Assembly: GCA_024276995.1 (NCBI GenBank)
Contig: JAJRWB010000009.1
Span: forward strand, 1 to 64,000
Direction of reading: 5' to 3'
Source of the DNA: Candidatus Eiseniibacteriota bacterium
Lineage (GTDB): Bacteria > Orphanbacterota > Orphanbacteria > Orphanbacterales > Orphanbacteraceae
Length of the DNA stretch: 64,000 bases
Shown one piece after another: positions 54,088-63,106 of this stretch. Numbering within the stretch: the first letter of the stretch is position 1; every line of letters begins with the position of its first letter. The notes under the pieces were generated by a model. The model was not told the origin of the DNA. It made no database searches and worked only from the letters and a program-made list of their open reading frames with translations. A program made the translations under genes and the position numbers.

Positions 54088-55665
54088 CTACGCCGGTCCG
54101 CTCCGATTCTTCCCGGTCACGGGAAAGCGCATCAGAAAAGCGGCCCCCTTTCCGGGCTCGCTCTTCACATCGATCGATCCGCCGTGGGCTTCCACGATGC
54201 CGTGCGCGATGCTCAAGCCGAGCCCCGTTCCGCCGGTGTTCGTTTTCGTGGTGAAAAAGGGATCGAACAGCTTCTTGATTACGTCCGGCTCGATACCGGA
54301 GCCGTCGTCGGTTACGGTGATGACGAGGTGATCGTCTTCCTGTTCGAGTCCCACCGCGACGTTCCCGCCCGGGCTGCACGCGTCGATCGAGTTCTGCAGC
54401 AGGTTGGTCACCGCCCGCTCGAGGCCGATCCCGTCGCCGTCGATGGAGGGGACCGGTCCGTTCACTTCGAGAGAGAGGGCGACGTCCTTCGCGGCGGCGC
54501 TCTCCCGGACGCTTCGCAGGGCGAGGCGAACGACCGGGTCGACGTCGAGCCGGCTTCTCACGGCGCCCGCACTATTCGAAAAGCGGAGAACACTCTGCAC
54601 GATGCGCGTGCATCGGCTGCACTGCTCGATGATTTCTCCGAGCGCCGCCGTTCTCTTCTCGCGGCCGGCAGGGTCATCCTTCATCCGCAGCGCCGTCTGT
54701 GCGTACAGGAGGATCGCCCCGATCGGGTTGTTGATCTCGTGGGCGATTCCCGCGGCGAGCGTCCCGAGCGAGGCGAGCCGCTCGGCACGGTTCAGCTTCT
54801 CCTCCGACCGGAGGAGTGCGGATGTCCTCTCCCGCACCAGTTCCTCCAAGTGCGCCCTGTAGCTTTCCAATTCCGATTCCGCCTTCTTCCGCTGCGTGAT
54901 GTTGCGGCAGTTGATCACCATCCCCTCCACGCCCGGCGCGTCGGGCATGTGGACGAACAGTCCCTCGAGGAAGATGTAATGCCCCCGCCTGTGGCGCACG
55001 CGGAACGAGTCGAGACGGTTCGCCTTCCCCGGCTTCCCCCGGGTGGCGGCGAGGGAGCGGTTGACCTTGGCCAGATCGTCCGGGTGAACAAACGCCGCCG
55101 GTCTCCGCCCAAGTATTTCATGTACGGCATAGCCGCCGATCCGCATGGCGGACGGACTGACGTAGCGGGCGACCCCGGAGGAATCGAGAATGAGCGTGAT
55201 GTCGGTGGAGTTCTCCGTGATGGCGCGGAATCTCTCCTCGCTTTCGCGAAGCGCCTCGAGAGCTTCGTTCTTCTGGCGAATCAACTCCCATTCGCGGAGC
55301 GCCGATTCCGCTGTGTAGGGCATGTGGATGAAGGTGGATTCCGACTTCACCACATAGTCGATGGCGCCCGCCTTGATCGCCTCCACCGCGACCTGCTCGT
55401 CACCGTGGCTCGTCATGATCACCACCGGGATCGGCGGGGGAGCGGCGGTGTCTTCGAAAAGGTCGGTCCCCCGGCCGTCGGGGAGGACGAGATCGACGAT
55501 CGCCATGTCCGGGAGTTCGGTGCCGAGCATGAAGCGCGCTTCCGCCAGTGTCGATGCCGTGCGGACGACGACCGGCATGCGCGCACCGTCGAAAGCCCGG
55601 CGGATCAGCCCCGCGTGGGCGCGGTCGTCCTCCACGAGGAGGATCGTCTTCTCGCCGGTGCTCAC
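54088..55665 (-). CDS. Hybrid sensor histidine kinase, REC-PAS-HisKA-HATPase
   Basis: 525 residues, soluble. N-terminal receiver (TILLVEDDRAHAGLIRRAF, AIVDLVLPDGRG with Asp, PVVIMTSHGDE, DYVVKSE), PAS domain (~130-260), HisKA with the phosphorylated His in AAGIAHEINNPIGAILL, and HATPase with LLQNSIDACSPGG, DDGSGIEPDV and GGTGLGLSIAHGI. An inverted order: the receiver comes first, so it likely takes its signal from an upstream kinase. ATGA overlap with the response regulator gene upstream on the same strand. Confidence 0.93.
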   Translation of the reverse strand: MSTGEKTILLVEDDRAHAGLIRRAFDGARMPVVVRTASTLAEARFMLGTELPDMAIVDLVLPDGRGTDLFEDTAAPPPIPVVIMTSHGDEQVAVEAIKAGAIDYVVKSESTFIHMPYTAESALREWELIRQKNEALEALRESEERFRAITENSTDITLILDSSGVARYVSPSAMRIGGYAVHEILGRRPAAFVHPDDLAKVNRSLAATRGKPGKANRLDSFRVRHRRGHYIFLEGLFVHMPDAPGVEGMVINCRNITQRKKAESELESYRAHLEELVRERTSALLRSEEKLNRAERLASLGTLAAGIAHEINNPIGAILLYAQTALRMKDDPAGREKRTAALGEIIEQCSRCTRIVQSVLRFSNSAGAVRSRLDVDPVVRLALRSVRESAAAKDVALSLEVNGPVPSIDGDGIGLERAVTNLLQNSIDACSPGGNVAVGLEQEDDHLVITVTDDGSGIEPDVIKKLFDPFFTTKTNTGGTGLGLSIAHGIVEAHGGSIDVKSEPGKGAAFLMRFPVTGKNRSGPA

Positions 55666-56099
55666 AGCGTCTCCCCCTTCCGGTGCAACCGGATGCCGAG
55701 GCCGTCGAGGACCGCCGCCAGTCTCCCGATATCCACCGGCTTGACGAGGTAGCTGTCCGCCCGGCTCTGCGAGGCGCCGGCGAGATCGGACTCGGCGTCG
55801 GACGTGGTGAGGATCACGACGGGGAGCGACGAGAGAGGCCCCGAGGCGCGAACCTTGGCGAGAACCTCGAGGCCGCCGATCTTCGGCAGGCGCAGATCGA
55901 GGAGGAGCGCATCGGGCGGCGGCGGCGGATCGTAGGTTTCGCCGAAAAGGATATCGAGCGCCTCCTCGCCGTCCCGGGCACGGCGGATCTGGGCGACCAA
56001 GCCTCTCCGCTCGAAACCGGCGAGCAGAAGGTTTGCGTGGGCGACGTTGTCCTCCACCAGGAGGATCCGCGGCGGCGCGCCGCTACCGTTTTCCTTCAT
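55662..56099 (-). CDS. Single-domain response regulator (Rcp1 type)
   Basis: 145 residues, one receiver: RILLVEDNVAHANLLLAGFE, phospho-Asp in DALLLDLRLPKIGG, PVVILTTSDAE, Lys in YLVKPVD. No output domain; resembles regulators that relay phosphate between phytochrome-type or PAS kinases. Sits between two kinases with overlaps on both sides. Confidence 0.93.
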   Translation of the reverse strand: MKENGSGAPPRILLVEDNVAHANLLLAGFERRGLVAQIRRARDGEEALDILFGETYDPPPPPDALLLDLRLPKIGGLEVLAKVRASGPLSSLPVVILTTSDAESDLAGASQSRADSYLVKPVDIGRLAAVLDGLGIRLHRKGETL

Positions 56100-58230
56100 C
56101 GGGCAATTCCCTTCCGGGGAGGGCGAAGCAGAACGTCGAACCGTGTCCGGTGCCCTCCGATTCGACCCAGATCGTGCCGCCGTGGGCCTCGATGATCTTC
56201 TTCGTGAGGGCGAGGCCGACGCCGGTTCCTCCGCGGGCGGGGTCGAGCTGCTCGAACAGGTCGAATATCTTTTCCCGGTATCGTGCCTCGATGCCGATGC
56301 CGTTGTCTTTCACGAAACAGACCGGCCCGTCGTCGCCCGCTCTCGCTCCGATGGTCACCACCCGTTCCGCCCCGAAGGCCGAAAACCGTATCGCGTTATC
56401 CACGAGATTCTGCAGCACTTCGAACATTCTCGTCTTGTCACAGCGGAATCGGGGGAGCGCCGGCTCGATGCGCAGCGAGACGCGCTCCTCGTGCAACCTC
56501 CCCTCGAGAAGACGGGCCACATCGGAAGCGAGTCCGCCGAAGTCGACGTCCTCCTCCGGGTTGACCGTTCTGCCGATTCGGGAGAGTTCGAGCAGTTCGT
56601 CGAGGAGCCTCTTCATCCTTCCGGCGGCGCCGGCGATGAAATCGATGTCGGCGGCCACCTTTCCCCGGTCGTCCGACTCGATGTCCCGGGCGAGAAGATC
56701 GATATATCCTCTGATCGTGATGAGCGGACTTTTCAGATCGTGGGAGACGGTGTAGGTGAACCGTTCCAGCTCCGCGTTCTTCGTTTCCAGTTCGGTGATG
56801 AGCGCCTCGCGCTCTTTCTCGATGTTTTTTCGATCGGTCACGTCGAAGGAGATTCCCGACATGCCGGTCACGTTCTCCCCCTCGTCGCGGATCGGTATGT
56901 AACTGCTGTCCCATACCCGACCGGCCACCTCGGAGTCGCCCGACACTTCCTCTCCCCGAAGCGCACGCTTCACCATCTCGATCGTATCGTGATGCTCGCC
57001 GAAGAGATCCCAGATCGAACGTCCCACGATCTCTCCCGGTTTGAGTCCAAAGTGTTTGAGGCCGTCTCCCTCGGAGAGGGTGAACACGCCGTCCCGGTCG
57101 AGAGCCCACAGGATCACGGGCGCTCTTTCGATCACCGACCGGAGGCGGCCTCGAATCTCTTCGAGTTTCCTTTCCGTTTCCTTTCGGTTCGTAATATCGC
57201 GGAACACTACCTGGACGGCCGGCCTCCCCTCGATTTCGATCGGAATGCCGGCCACCTCCACGTCGATAATCCGCCCGTCGGTGCGGACGAACTTCTCCTC
57301 GAGCAGGGGGGCCGGTTCGTTGGCGTCGTAGATCGCGTTCACCCGCTTGGCGACCACGTCCCTATAGGAGGGATGGAGGAAGCTCAGCGATGGGAGTCCG
57401 ATCAGCTCGTCCGGATCGTTCGCGCCGATCAACCGTGCCGCCTCCCGGTTGGCGAAGACGATCTTCCCCGCGCTGTGGGCGATAATGCCGAGAGGAGAAG
57501 TCTCGACGAGAATGCCGTATCGTCTGTCGATCTCCCCTCGCGCCCTCTCGAGTCTCTCTCTCTCCCGGACCCCTCTCGCGAACCGTCCGGCGCCGGCGAA
57601 AATACCGAGGAGCCCGACGAGACCGACGGCGGCGTGACTGACGTAAAACGAACGAATATGCCGGCGCACCAGGGCGCGGATCGGCGCGACGGGAACGCGG
57701 ACCTCGAGCCCTCCGACGACGGTGCCGGTTTCACCTGCGGCGGCGTGGCACCGCGCACATTTCGGAGAGCCCCGGACGGCGCCGGCGCAGATCACTTCCT
57801 CCTTTTCCCCGATACCGGAGAAACGACACACCGTTCCGCCGTTCGAACCCTCCGACTTGTTCACCGCCCGGAGGGCGCCGGGTGGGAGCTCCTCCGTTGG
57901 GAGGAGGCGTCCCGTCGCGCCTTCGCTCGCCAGCACGGCCGCAATGTGGGAGATCGGAAGGGTAGTGTCCTCTCTCCCTCCGGCGCGGATCACCAGGGCG
58001 GACCGTTTCGTTTCGAACCGGCGGCGCGCCTGCAGAACGGCGAAGTCGTGCACCTCCTTGCTCTGCTGGCGGATGTTCCAAACCAGGGAGAGGAGGACCA
58101 CCGAGATCCAGCCGGCGGCGAGGAGCGAGGCATAGCGACGCACCCGGACCATGGCCGCCGCCGGCCGGAGTGGACCGGCTGCTTCGTTCTTCGCCCGCGG
58201 GGGCGCCCCGTTTTCTCTCGTTTCGGTCAA
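56083..58230 (-). CDS. Membrane sensor histidine kinase with periplasmic CxxCH heme-type site
   Basis: 715 residues from TTG 58230 (GGAGGGAGAGG just upstream) or 689 from ATG 58152, which has no ribosome site. Membrane helix ~33-53, periplasmic domain ~55-195 with CARCH (158-162) and two further Cys, helix ~196-215, two PAS domains (~235-470), HisKA (YTVSHDLKSPLITIRGYIDLL) and HATPase (LVDNAIRFSA, DNGIGIEARY, GGTGVGLALTKKI). The periplasmic part resembles DUF3365/Tll0287-like heme sensors; this is inferred from CxxCH and layout. Probably senses redox or a gas and signals through the adjoining regulator. Confidence 0.9.
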   Translation of the reverse strand: MTETRENGAPPRAKNEAAGPLRPAAAMVRVRRYASLLAAGWISVVLLSLVWNIRQQSKEVHDFAVLQARRRFETKRSALVIRAGGREDTTLPISHIAAVLASEGATGRLLPTEELPPGALRAVNKSEGSNGGTVCRFSGIGEKEEVICAGAVRGSPKCARCHAAAGETGTVVGGLEVRVPVAPIRALVRRHIRSFYVSHAAVGLVGLLGIFAGAGRFARGVRERERLERARGEIDRRYGILVETSPLGIIAHSAGKIVFANREAARLIGANDPDELIGLPSLSFLHPSYRDVVAKRVNAIYDANEPAPLLEEKFVRTDGRIIDVEVAGIPIEIEGRPAVQVVFRDITNRKETERKLEEIRGRLRSVIERAPVILWALDRDGVFTLSEGDGLKHFGLKPGEIVGRSIWDLFGEHHDTIEMVKRALRGEEVSGDSEVAGRVWDSSYIPIRDEGENVTGMSGISFDVTDRKNIEKEREALITELETKNAELERFTYTVSHDLKSPLITIRGYIDLLARDIESDDRGKVAADIDFIAGAAGRMKRLLDELLELSRIGRTVNPEEDVDFGGLASDVARLLEGRLHEERVSLRIEPALPRFRCDKTRMFEVLQNLVDNAIRFSAFGAERVVTIGARAGDDGPVCFVKDNGIGIEARYREKIFDLFEQLDPARGGTGVGLALTKKIIEAHGGTIWVESEGTGHGSTFCFALPGRELPDEGKR

Positions 58231-58381
58231 GGGCGGCCTCTCCCTCCGATTCGGAATGCCTCGGGAAGTGCCTCGTCTAAAATACCCGTCCCGCCGTGCG
58301 GTGTCAAAGCGGCCCTTCGGCGCCGCCCGCTCCCAGCCCGCTGCGCATCGAACCACTTCCCCTCCCGGCGGGTCATCGCGG

Positions 58382-58410
58382 TTGCCACGGGGAATCCATA
58401 CCATTATAAT
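58382..58410 (+). promoter_or_regulatory. Promoter of the metallo-hydrolase gene
   Basis: TTGCCA (58382-58387), 17-base spacer, TATAAT (58405-58410); leader of about 42 bases to ATG 58459, with AAGGAGG 8 bases before it. Lies in the divergent region with the kinase. Confidence 0.6.
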
Positions 58411-58458
58411 GGGCCCGCACGAAGCGCTCTGCGGGCGCCGGCGAAGGAGGATATGCAA

Positions 58459-59112
58459 ATGAAGGTTACGTACCTGGGGCACTCCGCCGTTCTCCTCGAG
58501 GGAAGCCGGACGATCTATATCGATCCGTTTCTCACCGGGAACGACAGGGCGTGCCTGTCGGTAGACGACGTGAACAAGGCCGATTTCGTCGCCGTCACCC
58601 ACGATCATGACGATCATCTCGGCGACGCCTTCGAGATCTGCCGGAGAACGGGCGCGACCCTCGTGTCGATCTTCGAGATCACCTGCCGGGGAGAGGGGGA
58701 GGGACTCGCCGTCGAGCCGATGAGCATCGGTGGAAGCATCGAGACGGAGGGGGTTCGTTTCAGCTTGGTCAACGCGGTGCACTCCTCGCCCGGATCCGAC
58801 CCCACGGGGGTGATTGTCGAAATGGACGGTAAGACGGTCTATCACATGGGCGACACCGCACTCACGTCGGATATGGCGCTCCTGCCCGACTTCTTCCGGA
58901 TCGATCTCGCCCTCGTCCCGGTGGGAGACCGGTTCACCATGGGGGGGGCGTCGGCCGCGCGCGCCGTGAAGATGTGCGGCGCGAAGATCGCCGTGCCGAT
59001 CCATTACGGTACCTTCCCGATCATCGATGCGACGCCCGACCGGTTCGTCGAGGCGGCGAAAGACGTGGCCGAGATCCGCGTCCTTGATCCGGGGGAATCG
59101 ACCGAGTTGTAG
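58459..59112 (+). CDS. Metallo-beta-lactamase-fold hydrolase, UPF0173/UlaG-like
   Basis: 217 residues. VTYLGHSAVLLEG start, metal motif THDHDDHLGD, YHMGDTALTSDMALL and PIHYGTFPII. UPF0173 proteins are widespread two-metal hydrolases of unsettled substrate. ATG 58459 is favoured by its ribosome site; ATG 58453 is 2 bases from it. Ends in TAG. Confidence 0.9.
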   Translation: MKVTYLGHSAVLLEGSRTIYIDPFLTGNDRACLSVDDVNKADFVAVTHDHDDHLGDAFEICRRTGATLVSIFEITCRGEGEGLAVEPMSIGGSIETEGVRFSLVNAVHSSPGSDPTGVIVEMDGKTVYHMGDTALTSDMALLPDFFRIDLALVPVGDRFTMGGASAARAVKMCGAKIAVPIHYGTFPIIDATPDRFVEAAKDVAEIRVLDPGESTEL

Positions 59113-59220
59113 GGACCGATCGCCGGGGGGCGAGTGGCCCGTTTTCGGAAAATAGGGGATAGTCGCAGGTGCCACAGCTCCTGGCCTCCCACGGTGAGGA
59201 TATGACCGGAGGTGCCCGCG

Positions 59221-59409
59221 ATGAACTGTTCGAAGTGCGGCCGGACGGATGCCGGCGAGAGATGTTATCGTTGCGAGTCATGGCTCTGTGAGAAGTGTGT
59301 CTGCGAATACGAGGGGTATCTCGTCTGCGAAGGGTGTCTCGCCGAGTACTCGGGCATGGCGGCGTTCGGCGGGCACGCCGGATTCGAGGAGGACGATGTT
59401 TTTCTTTAG
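59221..59409 (+). CDS. Small cysteine-rich zinc-ribbon protein
   Basis: 62 residues with four CxxC units: CSKC, CYRC, CEKC and CEGC, enough for two zinc sites in a B-box/treble-clef-like arrangement. GGAGGTG is 8 bases before the ATG. No further recognition; may bind protein or nucleic acid. Ends in TAG, 18 bases before the next gene. Confidence 0.7.
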   Translation: MNCSKCGRTDAGERCYRCESWLCEKCVCEYEGYLVCEGCLAEYSGMAAFGGHAGFEEDDVFL

Positions 59410-59427
59410 AACCGAGGCGGTGGGGAA

Positions 59428-61626
59428 ATGCGAATAAACGGTTGTGATTCCGGAACGAAAAAGCGTCTTCGCCTGCGAGCGGCGGCGTTCCTTCCCGCGG
59501 CGGCTCTCGCCGTACTCCTCTTTCCCGGCACCGGCCTTGCCGGAGAAAAAACGGAGAACTTCTGGAAAGACCTGCTCCGGAAATACCCGCACGAAAGTCT
59601 CGTCTGTCTCCTGGACAAGACGCAGCTGAGCATGGAGTACACGGGCGAGACGGTGAAACGAGATGCCACGGAGATGGCCGATTTCGGCGCGGACGATCGC
59701 ACCTCGACCCTTGCCCTCGGATCGACGTTTCTGACGAGCGCCCGGTGGGAAAAGACGTTCGCCGTGTTCGACGAGGTGGCGGCCGCTAGGTTTCGGGAGT
59801 GGGTCATTCCTCTCGCCGCCGGCGAAACCGCCGTGCGCACGCGCATCGAGGTGGTCGATAACATGGGAAAAATCGTCGACCTTCCACCCGAAGTGATTTC
59901 CGTGCGTCCGGCGCTCGAGGGGGCCCCCGAACTTTATTCTAACGTAAAAGAACTCGTTTTCTCGGTCCGCGATATTCCCGTACCGTGCATTATCCGTCTC
60001 TATTACACCATCGAGGGGGAGAAGGAATACGGACGGCTCGACAGACCGTTTTTCGCCACCGTTCCGACGTACCGGTCGGAACTGGTGTACAACCAGTCGC
60101 AGACACAGGCGTCGCAGTTTCCGTGGATCGCCTCGGGCACGTTGAGGATCCAGCGTATCGAGGGAGCGAAGGAGGAGACGAAACAGATCGCCACGCCCCA
60201 AGGGCAGGTTCAGCAGTTTTTCTGGGGCTTCAAGAACCTGAAGGTCGCGCCGGACGAGCCGTACGCCGTCCCGCCCGTGACGACGGCGCCCCGTGTTTCG
60301 ATCGCGCCGAACTTCGAGGCGGACTGGACCGCTCTGCTCGCGTGGTACGCCGGAGGCGTGGAAGACGTGCTCAACCTCGGTGGAAACGAAGTGGTTCTCA
60401 AGCCGATCATCCGGGACCTGCCGGACGGACTCGAGACGGATACCGACAAGGCCCGCGCGATCTACCGTTATGTCCAGGAGAACTACGACATCATTCCCGT
60501 CGACCTGGGCAGGGACGGCTACATCCCCGACCGCCCGGTGGATATCGCCGGACTCGAGGAGGCGACGCCGCGCGATCTCGCCCTTCTCCTGGTGGCGCTC
60601 TTTCGGGAAGCGGGGCTGAGCGCCGACTACGGGATCACCTCGACCGCCGACCACGGTCAGATCAACAAGAACATCGTGGCGCTCCACCAGTTCAACCGGC
60701 CCGTGGCGCTGCTCGATCTGGACGACAAGACGCTCGTGATCGATCCCACCGATCGATTCGCGGGACTGCTCGACACGCCCGCTCCGATCGATAACAACCT
60801 CGCGCTTCGCGTATCCGCCGGAGAGCCGGACTGGGTCGAGATTCCCCCTTCCTCCGCCTCGGATAACGACTGCGATATCTCGGGAAGAATCGAGATCACC
60901 GACCAGGGGAAATACGTCGTTTCCCAGAGCGTGGAGTTCGGCGGGGAACAGAACCGGATCATGCGCAGGCGTTTCTATGGGGAGGGTGCGGCCGCCGGGG
61001 ACGCGGCGAAGAACGAGTGGTTCGGCCGAAACTTCCCGGAAGGGACGGTGATTACCGGGTTCGACCAGGAACGGGGAGAATCGAACGACGACCGTTACCG
61101 TATCGTGTTCGACATGGAAGTGCCCGCAAACCTCGTCTCGGACAGCGGAGATACGATCACGATCTCGGGCGCGCTCTTCGGCAGAATGACGCCGGCGCAG
61201 ATGTTCCCCGTGCCGAGGGAGGGGAGAGTTTCCGCCATCGAGTTCCCCTTCGCAGAATCGGGTTCCCAGGAGACGAGCATACGGATTCCGGAAGGGTATG
61301 AAGTGAGGGGAAGCAAGCTCCCTCCCGACGTGAACCAGGATTTCGATTTCGGCTACTTCTCATCGAGCTACTCGAAGCAGACCGAGTTCGAGGATATCTA
61401 CGACACCCTCATGGTGGACGACTCCCTCGTGATCGAGGAGACGGGCGACTTCAACAAGTACTCCGTGGTGACGTACAGCCTGACGTACAGCCTGAGGCCG
61501 GGAGAGAACGGCATCCCGGCATCGAGCGCGGCGTCGCTCGCCGAGTTCTTCGATCTGTTTTTCGCAAACGAGGATGCGAAGGTCACGTTTTTCAAGAGAG
61601 AAGAGGAGTTCGTCGGCGCGAGGTAG
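59428..61626 (+). CDS. DUF3857/transglutaminase-like exported protein without catalytic Cys and His
   Basis: 732 residues. Signal peptide region LRAAAFLPAAALAVLLFPGTGLAG; DUF3857-like beta domain (~50-250); transglutaminase-core-like domain (~330-450); C-terminal beta domain. In active relatives a GDC(K/R)D block starts the core helix; here the place reads EEATPRDLALLLVALFREAGL, with no Cys. The expected Asn-His reads QFNRPVALL, while the Asp (LVIDPTDRF) remains. So a non-catalytic, probably periplasmic binding role. Ends in TAG; convergent with the next gene, 4 bases apart. Confidence 0.8.
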   Translation: MRINGCDSGTKKRLRLRAAAFLPAAALAVLLFPGTGLAGEKTENFWKDLLRKYPHESLVCLLDKTQLSMEYTGETVKRDATEMADFGADDRTSTLALGSTFLTSARWEKTFAVFDEVAAARFREWVIPLAAGETAVRTRIEVVDNMGKIVDLPPEVISVRPALEGAPELYSNVKELVFSVRDIPVPCIIRLYYTIEGEKEYGRLDRPFFATVPTYRSELVYNQSQTQASQFPWIASGTLRIQRIEGAKEETKQIATPQGQVQQFFWGFKNLKVAPDEPYAVPPVTTAPRVSIAPNFEADWTALLAWYAGGVEDVLNLGGNEVVLKPIIRDLPDGLETDTDKARAIYRYVQENYDIIPVDLGRDGYIPDRPVDIAGLEEATPRDLALLLVALFREAGLSADYGITSTADHGQINKNIVALHQFNRPVALLDLDDKTLVIDPTDRFAGLLDTPAPIDNNLALRVSAGEPDWVEIPPSSASDNDCDISGRIEITDQGKYVVSQSVEFGGEQNRIMRRRFYGEGAAAGDAAKNEWFGRNFPEGTVITGFDQERGESNDDRYRIVFDMEVPANLVSDSGDTITISGALFGRMTPAQMFPVPREGRVSAIEFPFAESGSQETSIRIPEGYEVRGSKLPPDVNQDFDFGYFSSSYSKQTEFEDIYDTLMVDDSLVIEETGDFNKYSVVTYSLTYSLRPGENGIPASSAASLAEFFDLFFANEDAKVTFFKREEEFVGAR

Positions 61627-61630
61627 CGCG

Positions 61631-63106
61631 TCAACTCCCGGCGCCGGGGATGTGGGGGGCGATGGCGGCGCATGTGGCGTCGTCGAGAGCGCCGCGGCGG
61701 ACGAGCCTGTCGAGGGCGGCGCGCAGCGAACCGTCCCCTGCTCCCTGTTCGAGGACCGAGCCCGCCTCGTCGTAGCCGCCTCCGTCGAGAGCCGCCGCGG
61801 CCCGGGCGGACCACGGCGCGACGCCCCCGAGGGGGAGCGGCCCGTCGCCGTTCCCCGGGGCGAAGATCAACGAGATCACGCCGGCGAGAAGGGGTGAAAG
61901 GGCGTTCCCGCCCGAGGGGGACGCGAACCAACCGGCGCTCCTGCGAAGGGCGTCGGCGCCGCCCACCCCGGGAAGGGACGCCAGCACCGGGCGGCCCGAC
62001 CGGGCGAGATCGAGGAGAAGCGCCGCATCCTCCCCGTCGAGCAGTTCCGGCAGGATCACCCGCGAGGGACGAAGGTCGGCGAGATCGGCGACGAGTTGTG
62101 CACGCGTCTTCCCGCGAAACGGACCGGCACGGTGGATCGCGATGCCGGGGCCGGCGAACGCCCGGCGCCGTTCGCCGAGGAAGGCCACCGTGTGTCCCCG
62201 TTCGACGAGGCGCGCCGCCGTCGCGTCTGCGAGGAGGCGCTCCTCGTCGGCCGACTCGGCGACGAGGAGCACGACGCCCCGCATCCGTTCGAGAAGGGCG
62301 TCCACCGACGGAACATGGAAGTTCGCCCCCTCGAACGAGAGCGCGGCGCGCGCATCCCGGAGGAGCACCGCCTCATCCCGGAACCGGTGAACGAGGCGGA
62401 ATCGTTCCTCTCCCGAGACGATCACTCCCCGCTCGCCGGCCGCGCGTCGCACCTCGTCGATCATTTCCTTCCGGACCACGCCGGGAAGCCTGTGGGAGAC
62501 GCGCCCGCCGCGCGCCGCCACCGGACTCTCCCCCTCCCGGAGCACCACCGTGTCCGCCCCGCGCGAGGCGGCGGCGGCGAGGATGCCGTCGACGGGAGCC
62601 GTCTCGGCGCCGCCGGTCACCTCCTTTTCGAGCCGGGAGAAGAGGCTCTGGAACGACTCCCCTTCCGCCTGCTTCCTGAGAAGTTCTTCTTCCCGGGAGA
62701 CCGCCGCACCTTCGCCGCCCCCCTCGCCGCCTGCGATCTCTTCCTCCTCGTCGAGTCGGCGCGCCGCCTCGAGAAGGAGATTCTGGGTCGGCTCCTCGAT
62801 CAATCTGGGCGCGACGATCTCCTCCACACGAAACCGGAACCCCCCTTCCCGAAGCTGGAGGATGCGCATCGCAGCATCGCGGCCCTGCTTCCTTTCCGGT
62901 TCTTCCGCCGCGTTCACGATCTTTCCGGCGTCGAAGAAAAGGCGCGATGTGCCCCCCCTGCGGAAGAGCGTCAACGTGCCGCTGCGCGCCCCGAGAAGGA
63001 GGAATTGGCAGATGTCGAAGATCGAAGCGACGCGCAAGGAGCCGACGAGATCGTTCCCGCCGAGAACATCGGCGGGCCGTTCCATCGTGTCCGTTCGATC
63101 CCTCAT
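61631..63106 (-). CDS. PATAN (DUF4388) protein fused to a degenerate PilT-like domain
   Basis: 491 residues. N-terminal PATAN/DUF4388 domain (LVGSLRVASIFDICQFLLLGARSGTL) to ~125, acidic linker, then a stretch that tracks PilT: GADTVVLREGESPVAARGG in the place of the PilT N-terminal domain, GVVLLVAESADEER where PilT has its Walker A, RVILPELLDGED for Walker B and PVLASLPGVGG for the His box. All nucleotide motifs are gone. ATGA overlap with pilT just upstream on the same strand. Possibly a regulator or inactive partner of the retraction motor. Confidence 0.72.
   Translation of the reverse strand: MRDRTDTMERPADVLGGNDLVGSLRVASIFDICQFLLLGARSGTLTLFRRGGTSRLFFDAGKIVNAAEEPERKQGRDAAMRILQLREGGFRFRVEEIVAPRLIEEPTQNLLLEAARRLDEEEEIAGGEGGGEGAAVSREEELLRKQAEGESFQSLFSRLEKEVTGGAETAPVDGILAAAASRGADTVVLREGESPVAARGGRVSHRLPGVVRKEMIDEVRRAAGERGVIVSGEERFRLVHRFRDEAVLLRDARAALSFEGANFHVPSVDALLERMRGVVLLVAESADEERLLADATAARLVERGHTVAFLGERRRAFAGPGIAIHRAGPFRGKTRAQLVADLADLRPSRVILPELLDGEDAALLLDLARSGRPVLASLPGVGGADALRRSAGWFASPSGGNALSPLLAGVISLIFAPGNGDGPLPLGGVAPWSARAAAALDGGGYDEAGSVLEQGAGDGSLRAALDRLVRRGALDDATCAAIAPHIPGAGS

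Noticed and set aside
58231-59175. ~315-codon upstream extension of the heme-sensor kinase
   Set aside because: It runs antisense through the UPF0173 hydrolase gene and its promoter; composition is typical of a shadow frame.
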